Assembly: GCA_031257405.1 (NCBI GenBank) | Contig: JAIROS010000010.1 | Location: forward strand, 8,001-62,433 | Direction of reading: 5' to 3' | Length of the DNA stretch: 54,433 nucleotides | Source of the DNA: Puniceicoccales bacterium | GTDB lineage: Bacteria; Verrucomicrobiota; Verrucomicrobiia; Opitutales; LL51 | Program-made: the position numbers and the translations under genes | The notes under the pieces: model-generated | The model's input: the letters and a program-made list of their open reading frames with translations, nothing else | The model's database searches: none | What the model was told of the DNA's origin: nothing | Part shown: in pieces, positions 49,593 to 54,433 of the stretch | How the letters are laid out: the number at the start of each line of letters is the position of its first letter | Position numbering within the stretch: the stretch's first letter is position 1

Positions 49593-51590
49593 ATGCCATT
49601 GTCAAAAGAAAAAAAGAAAATTCAAAAGAAAATTTTACAATTGCGGGCGGAAATCGATCGCCACGATCGCCTGTATTATAAAGATTCGCGGCCGGAAATC
49701 TCCGATTTTGAGTACGACTGCTTGAAGAGCGAGCTGCTGCATTTGGAATCGCTGTTGCCGGAGGAGACCAGCCAAACGGGCCCTGGCGACGACCGCAGCG
49801 GTTATTTGCTGACGCGTAAACACTATTTGCCCATGCTAAGCCTCGAAAATACTTATAATTTGGAGGAAGTTTTCGAATTTGATGCGCGCATCCGCAAGTT
49901 GTTGGCGACGGAAAAGGACGTCGAGTACGTCGTGGAGCCGAAAATCGACGGCCTGGCCGTGAATTTGATCTACGAAAATGGCGAGCTGAAATGCGCGTTG
50001 ACGCGCGGCAATGGGGTGGAAGGCGACGACGTGACCGATAATGTGAAAACGATCGCGGGCCTGCCGCTGGCCATCGAAAATGCCCCCGAACGCATCGAGA
50101 TTCGCGGCGAAGTGTATATGGATAGTAAAATTTTCCAAAAAATTAACGAAGAGCGGCGAAATTCCGGGGAAACTCTGTTCGCCAATGCGCGAAATTTAGC
50201 TTCCGGGACGCTGAAATTAATGGACAGCGAGGAGGTCCGGGCGCGGCATCTGAAAATTTTACTGTACGGCCTTGGCACCGGTAATTTTTTGAAAAAACAG
50301 TGCGAAATTTATGAATTTTTACAAAAAAATGGCTTTCCGGCGCAGGAATTTTATCTAATTTGCGGAAAAATGGGCGATGCGAAGGCGATCATTGGGCGAT
50401 TGAAGGCCATGCGCGATCGGTTACCCTACGCGACCGACGGCGCTGTGTTCAAGGTCAACGACTGCGCGTTGCAGGAGCGACTCGGGGCGACGGCAAAGGC
50501 TCCCCGCTGGGCGTTTGCTTACAAATTCGAGCCCGAGCGCGCGGAAACCGTTTTGCGGAATGTCATTTTTCAGGTGGGTCGGACGGGGGTTATCACGCCG
50601 GTTGCCGAGTTAGCGCCCGTCAATTTATCGTGTTCGTGGGTATCGCGGGCGACCTTGCACAATGCGGACGACGTGGCGAAGAAGGACATTCGCGTTGGCG
50701 ACACGGTGATTGTGGAGAAGTCGGGGGAAATTATTCCGGCTATCGTCGGCGTAAAATTGGAAAATCGGCCTCCGGGTGGTCTAGAAAAGTTAAATTTCCC
50801 CAGGAATTGTCCTTGTTGTGGGGCGGCGCTCGTACGTTTAGCGGGTGAGGTAGCTTGGCGTTGTTCCGGCGGGGATTGTGCGGAGCAGGTGGTGCAAAAA
50901 ATCGTTTATTTTGCTTCGAAGGCGGCGATGGACATCGATGGTTTAGGGGAAGCCGTTGTGAGGAAGTTGGTCGAGGGCGGTAAGTTGAAGACGGTTGCCG
51001 ACATTTACGCGCTTGGCAAGGAAGATTTGCTTATATTGGAAAATTTTGGTGATAAATCGGTAAAATTTTTACTTTCCGCCATTGAACGCAGTAAAAAAAC
51101 GGTATTGTGGCGATTAATTAATGCGTTAGGGATTCCGGCGATTGGGGAAAAGACGGCGAAGGATTTGGCCCATTATTTTCGCGACTGGGACATTTTAGTG
51201 GCGGCGGCGGTGGAAGAATTGGAAAACGTTCGTGGCGTTGGTAAAAAAGTTGCGCAGGGGATTTTTGATTATTTTCGCAGCGCAGAGGACGTGGGTTTAA
51301 TGGAAAAAATACGGCAAATCGGTTTTACTTTCGCGGACGTTGCTACCCATTACAATCCCCATTTTTCGCAAAAAATATTTGTATTGACAGGGGCGCTGCA
51401 ACAATTTACGCGTCATCAAGCCAGGGAATTGATCGAAAAAAATGGCGGTTCCGTCGTCGGCGCGCTATCGGATAAAGTCGACGTCTTGATCGCTGGGGCT
51501 GACGCCGGCCAAAAATTAGCCGCGGCAAAACAAAAAAATATCGAAATTTGGACCGAAATGGACCTCGTCGAAAAATTGTCATTGGAATAA
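49593..51590 (+). CDS. ligA: NAD-dependent DNA ligase
   Basis: LigA of 665 aa with the full domain order: NMN-binding Ia domain, adenylation domain with the catalytic Lys in EPKIDGLAVN, OB fold, the four-Cys zinc finger (CPCCGAAL and CSGGDC), helix-hairpin-helix region and a C-terminal BRCT domain. Key residues are intact. The ATG is at 49593. It converges with the secretin gene 24 bases downstream. Confidence 0.98.
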   Translation: MPLSKEKKKIQKKILQLRAEIDRHDRLYYKDSRPEISDFEYDCLKSELLHLESLLPEETSQTGPGDDRSGYLLTRKHYLPMLSLENTYNLEEVFEFDARIRKLLATEKDVEYVVEPKIDGLAVNLIYENGELKCALTRGNGVEGDDVTDNVKTIAGLPLAIENAPERIEIRGEVYMDSKIFQKINEERRNSGETLFANARNLASGTLKLMDSEEVRARHLKILLYGLGTGNFLKKQCEIYEFLQKNGFPAQEFYLICGKMGDAKAIIGRLKAMRDRLPYATDGAVFKVNDCALQERLGATAKAPRWAFAYKFEPERAETVLRNVIFQVGRTGVITPVAELAPVNLSCSWVSRATLHNADDVAKKDIRVGDTVIVEKSGEIIPAIVGVKLENRPPGGLEKLNFPRNCPCCGAALVRLAGEVAWRCSGGDCAEQVVQKIVYFASKAAMDIDGLGEAVVRKLVEGGKLKTVADIYALGKEDLLILENFGDKSVKFLLSAIERSKKTVLWRLINALGIPAIGEKTAKDLAHYFRDWDILVAAAVEELENVRGVGKKVAQGIFDYFRSAEDVGLMEKIRQIGFTFADVATHYNPHFSQKIFVLTGALQQFTRHQARELIEKNGGSVVGALSDKVDVLIAGADAGQKLAAAKQKNIEIWTEMDLVEKLSLE

Positions 51591-51614
51591 TAATTTACAA
51601 ATATATAATAATTT

Positions 51615-54041
51615 TTAAACATCTGTGCCGACATTCCAATGGCCTTCCTTCGGGGAGCGGTAGATCGGTTCCTTTGGTGACTCTTTCGGATGGCTGCGGA
51701 TCGGCGTGCCACCCGGCGATAAAATGTTGGCCGTCACAAAAATCAGTAAATTTTTCTTTTGCGTCGTCTCGCCCTTGGACCGAAATAGCTTTCCAATTAA
51801 AGGAATGTCGCCAAGAAGCGGGATTTTGTCGTGGACCTCCCGAATCTCCTCCCGCGTGAGCCCACCCATCACTACCGTCGCCCCGTCGTAAATGGTGACT
51901 TCCGTTTGGATTTCGCGCGTGGAAAATATGGGCTGGTAAAATCCCGGCGGAATCTGAATCGTCGTGCCCCCCTGTATGGCAAGACTGCGACCACCATATT
52001 CCATGAACCCTTCGAATTCCGTTACCCGCGGCGCCAATTGTAAACTGATGCAGTTGTTTTCTTCGACGATGGGCGTGACGTTCATCTCAACACCCACATT
52101 GCGCGTTTGAAAATCACTGGGCGTGCCCGCCGTAATCGTTACGCCGGCGGAATTGGCATCGCCAGTCCCCACATCGGACGAAATTTCTCCGTAAGTTTTG
52201 GGGTAAATGAATTCCTGGGCGACCACAATTTTAGCCGTTTTCCCAGAAAGTACCGTCAATTTTGGGGCGCTCATCAGATCGGAATTGGATTGCTGTTCCA
52301 ACGCGCGAAGAGTGAGACCCAGATTAATGCTGTCGCTGATAACGCCCTTGATATTGAGGAGGTCGACCGCCGATGAACCTAAATTCAGGCCGCCGGGAAA
52401 CGTCGGAGCGGAACTGGGAATGGGAATTTCTTCCTTTTTCGCCCCATTGGCGTCCTTGAATACGATGGAGCCGGCCCCACTAGACGCGTTCCTAATTGTA
52501 AATGCTTCGTTAAGCGGTCGTAAATTATTGTTGCCGTCCTGTTGGGTACCCAGCGTGGCGGATCGGGGTAAAGCGGGGTTAGCGCCGGCCGTCCCCCGGT
52601 GGCTGAAACCGGAAGCCCAGCCCAATTGCAGTTCGTCGAGCTTCCCCTGCGTGATTTCGATGAACTTTGTCTCGATTTCGACCTGTTTAATTTGCTCGTA
52701 TTTGGCGAGAATTTCCTGGGTGCGCTTGATATTGCGGAGCGTTTGGGTGACGATGAGCTGCGATCCGTCGAAAGCCAGATTGCTGCCGGGGGTACTGGAA
52801 AAATTGACGCCCGCTTTTTGTAAAAATTCTTTAATGAGACGCTCCTCTTCCGCACTGGAACTGGCGCCGGAGGATTCCTTTTTTTTGTCCTTATCGTCGC
52901 CGGAATTGCCGATGTTGCCGCTGAGGCCGGTCATGCGGATGATAGCGGAACGTGAAATTTTGAAGAATTTTGTTTCAAGATTTTCCAAAATGCCGCCCTC
53001 CGTTTTACGAAAAATGACGACTTCATCTTCGATATCGAATTGGTAGGAGCTGGCTTTGGCGATGAAATCCAGGATTTTGTCGAGGGGCATATTTTTGAGA
53101 TTGAGCGTGAGCGTCGGCTCCACGGCGTTCTGCGTGAGCATAACCACCATGTTAATGCCGCTTTTTTGCTGATCTTTCGCATCCGGATCGCACTGCTCCG
53201 AGAGCGCCGCGAGGGTATTGATGGCCTGGGTTAGCGGCGTGCTGCTCAGGGAAATTTTGGGAATAATGATCCGATTGAGGCGTTGGAATATCGCGCTCGA
53301 CGTTTCCTGATCGCGCTCCGTTTTTACATTTTCGAGCGAAATTTTAGGCGTTTGCCAGGTATCTTGGACGCTTCTCAACAGGAGATTCCGCGCTTCTTTG
53401 GCGTTATTCGGGAAGTCGGCGCCGGGCTCCAATTGTTTTTGTTTGACGTAAATTTCGATGGCGAGGGCTTGCTTATTTTGGGGATCGCTTTGCAATATGC
53501 TTTTAGCGATTGCGGATGCCTCTTCGGTGTCGCCGACGAGGAGCAGAGATCGCGCTTTTAGGGCGAGGTAATTGATTCTTTTGGGGGAAATTTTTACCGT
53601 TGCTGCGGGATTTTCCTGTTTATCGGCGTTTTCGTTTCCCGGGGATTCGGGAGCGTTATTGGCAGTGTTTTCGGATTGTTTTTCTATTAATTTTACCGTA
53701 GTCGACGATTTTTTTACAGGCTCAGCGGCGGATTTTTCTGGCAAGGAAATGGCAGTATTTTCCGGTTGTTTTTCAACTGGTTTGAGCGGCGGTGTGTTGG
53801 AAATATCGTTTGGAATTTTAGTAAAATTTTCTGAAACTTCCGCACCGGAAATGTCGCGATCCGCGTTTTGGGAAGCATTGGCGGGCGAGTCGACGAAATC
53901 CTTTTTCTGAGAAGACTGCTCACTTTTCGGCGGCCCCACAAGCTCAATTACCTCGGGCCCAGCCTCCTTTGGCGCAGCCAAAACTCCGCCAAAAGACAAG
54001 CCCCACGCCGCAAATAATAATAAAAAAAACCTAAACCACAT
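51615..54041 (-). CDS. secretin (type II/IV outer-membrane channel protein)
   Basis: An 808-aa protein with an N-terminal signal peptide (FFLLLFAAWGLSFGGVLAA), a variable Glu/Pro/Lys-rich linker, a short TPR-like helical segment (about 145-205), an N0/STN-like region (MVVMLTQNAVEPTLTLNLKNMPLDKILDFIAKA in pieces) and the C-terminal secretin domain. The secretin domain has GLTLRALEQQSNSDLMSAPKLTVL in pieces, GVEMNVTPIVEENNCISLQLAPRV in pieces, and STREIQTEVTIYDGATVVMGGL in pieces before PLLGDIPLIGKLFR. It forms a gated outer-membrane channel. With the prepilin peptidase and pseudopilin it suggests a type II secretion or type IV pilus system. Confidence 0.88.
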   Translation of the reverse strand: MWFRFFLLLFAAWGLSFGGVLAAPKEAGPEVIELVGPPKSEQSSQKKDFVDSPANASQNADRDISGAEVSENFTKIPNDISNTPPLKPVEKQPENTAISLPEKSAAEPVKKSSTTVKLIEKQSENTANNAPESPGNENADKQENPAATVKISPKRINYLALKARSLLLVGDTEEASAIAKSILQSDPQNKQALAIEIYVKQKQLEPGADFPNNAKEARNLLLRSVQDTWQTPKISLENVKTERDQETSSAIFQRLNRIIIPKISLSSTPLTQAINTLAALSEQCDPDAKDQQKSGINMVVMLTQNAVEPTLTLNLKNMPLDKILDFIAKASSYQFDIEDEVVIFRKTEGGILENLETKFFKISRSAIIRMTGLSGNIGNSGDDKDKKKESSGASSSAEEERLIKEFLQKAGVNFSSTPGSNLAFDGSQLIVTQTLRNIKRTQEILAKYEQIKQVEIETKFIEITQGKLDELQLGWASGFSHRGTAGANPALPRSATLGTQQDGNNNLRPLNEAFTIRNASSGAGSIVFKDANGAKKEEIPIPSSAPTFPGGLNLGSSAVDLLNIKGVISDSINLGLTLRALEQQSNSDLMSAPKLTVLSGKTAKIVVAQEFIYPKTYGEISSDVGTGDANSAGVTITAGTPSDFQTRNVGVEMNVTPIVEENNCISLQLAPRVTEFEGFMEYGGRSLAIQGGTTIQIPPGFYQPIFSTREIQTEVTIYDGATVVMGGLTREEIREVHDKIPLLGDIPLIGKLFRSKGETTQKKNLLIFVTANILSPGGTPIRSHPKESPKEPIYRSPKEGHWNVGTDV

Positions 54042-54111
54042 CCTCTACCCCCAACAATCGGGCCACCCGTTTTAACGCAGATGACTGCGACCAGAAATAC
54101 CCCTAATAAAA

Positions 54112-54188
54112 GCACGGGAAAAGTCAAGATTTTTTTATAAATTCTGTAAAAATGCCTCTGTACCTACTAAAATAAAACCCACCGCTAA
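54112..54188. repeat. tandem duplication of the marC tail, left copy
   Basis: Matches 54208-54284 with a 96-bp period, most clearly TTATAAATTCTGTAAAAATG and ACTAAAATAAAACCCACCGC. The right copy contains the stop codon and last codons of the marC-like gene, so the left copy is a relic of its 3' end. Confidence 0.8.
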
Positions 54189-54207
54189 AATGGGGACTTC
54201 GAAAAAA

Positions 54208-54284
54208 CATGGGAAAAATTAAAATTTCTTTTATAAATTCTGTAAAAATGCCTTTGTGCCCGCTAAAATAGAACCCACCGCCAA
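54208..54284. repeat. tandem duplication of the marC tail, right copy
   Basis: Partner of 54112-54188, containing the 3' end of the marC-like gene at the window edge. Confidence 0.8.
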
Positions 54285-54433
54285 ACAAGTAATTAACATG
54301 CCCGCCAATTTTTCAATGATTTTTAAAACGGGCGGCGTGAGGTACTTCGAAAATTTGCAGCCCAAAAAAAATGAAAGATAAACCAAAATCATTAATACCA
54401 AAAGCGCTCCGTAAAAAACTAAAGTGTGTCCAA
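54231..54433 (-). CDS. MarC-family membrane protein (partial, C-terminal end)
   Basis: The last 66 codons of a membrane protein running off the right edge. Two hydrophobic helices are visible; the final one, with LKIIEKLAGMLITCLAV and GTKAFLQNL, follows the MarC/UPF0056 C-terminal pattern (RLMGLILAAIAVQ...G). The function of MarC proteins is unclear; some transport amino acids. The N-terminal two thirds lie outside the window. Confidence 0.6.
   Translation of the reverse strand, partial: GHTLVFYGALLVLMILVYLSFFLGCKFSKYLTPPVLKIIEKLAGMLITCLAVGSILAGTKAFLQNL

Noticed and set aside
1-54433. CRISPR array, phage or insertion sequence
   Set aside because: No regularly spaced short repeats, integrase, transposase or structural phage genes were seen.

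Overview
The window reads as a stretch of chromosome from a Gram-negative bacterium, most likely of the PVC superphylum and probably Verrucomicrobiota (Opitutae/Puniceicoccales-like). The evidence is a full lipid A/heptose/LPS-export gene set, BamD-, LptE- and secretin-type outer-membrane genes, a type II/IV prepilin peptidase and pseudopilin, a single-chain GlyRS, and a diadenylate cyclase fused to a PTS IIA-like domain. The lineage is inferred from gene content, not from a marker gene. Coding density is high and nearly everything is housekeeping. There is no phage, IS element or CRISPR array.

Layout. 0.2-4 kb (+): HPr-like protein, obgE, gpmI, prepilin peptidase. 4.2-10 kb (-): plsY, heptose adenylyltransferase, nusB, clpP, tig, an APC antiporter and a GmhB-like phosphatase. 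10-16 kb: ftsY (+), then on - a pseudopilin, ruvX-ruvA and an iron/polyamine-type binding protein with its ABC ATPase. 16.4-20 kb: tRNA-Leu(UAG), an SPFH protein, mnmE and infA. 19.7-28 kb (+): LptF/G, a small hypothetical, ychF, lpxB, a P-loop kinase plus a 3-TM protein, glyQS and an AT-rich unknown gene with a proline-rich tail. 28-33 kb: mutS, dprA, rpmG, ybeY, and rpsU on -. 33-36 kb (-): pgi and the IIA-PK_C-diadenylate cyclase fusion. 36.5-51.6 kb (+): dnaN, CPBP protease, tsaE, DUF502, holA, lpxK, rplU-rpmA-fabH, bamD-lptE-prmA, an MsbA-like exporter with hldD, and ligA. The right end (-) has a secretin and a partial marC.

How genes work together. GmhB, the heptose adenylyltransferase and HldD are the last steps to ADP-heptose. 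LpxB, LpxK, the MsbA-like exporter, LptF/G and LptE build and move LPS, and BamD assembles the outer membrane. Prepilin peptidase, pseudopilin, secretin and DprA are parts of a secretion/pilus/DNA-uptake apparatus. HPr (with a regulatory Ser but no Arg17) and the IIA-like cyclase fusion (phospho-His replaced by Tyr) suggest a remnant PTS used for regulation rather than sugar transport.

The most unusual signals are: (1) the IIA-PK_C-DAC fusion; (2) at least seven diverged partial tandem duplications at gene boundaries (pseudopilin flanks, rpsU/pgi, dnaN leader, CPBP/tsaE, tsaE tail, fabH/bamD, marC tail); (3) two three-armed, closed palindromes that fold as four-way junctions; (4) a recurring promoter layout with the -10 box only 6-9 nt before the start codon, suggesting leaderless mRNAs; (5) an unknown AT-rich gene whose proline-rich tail continues in frame past a TAA.
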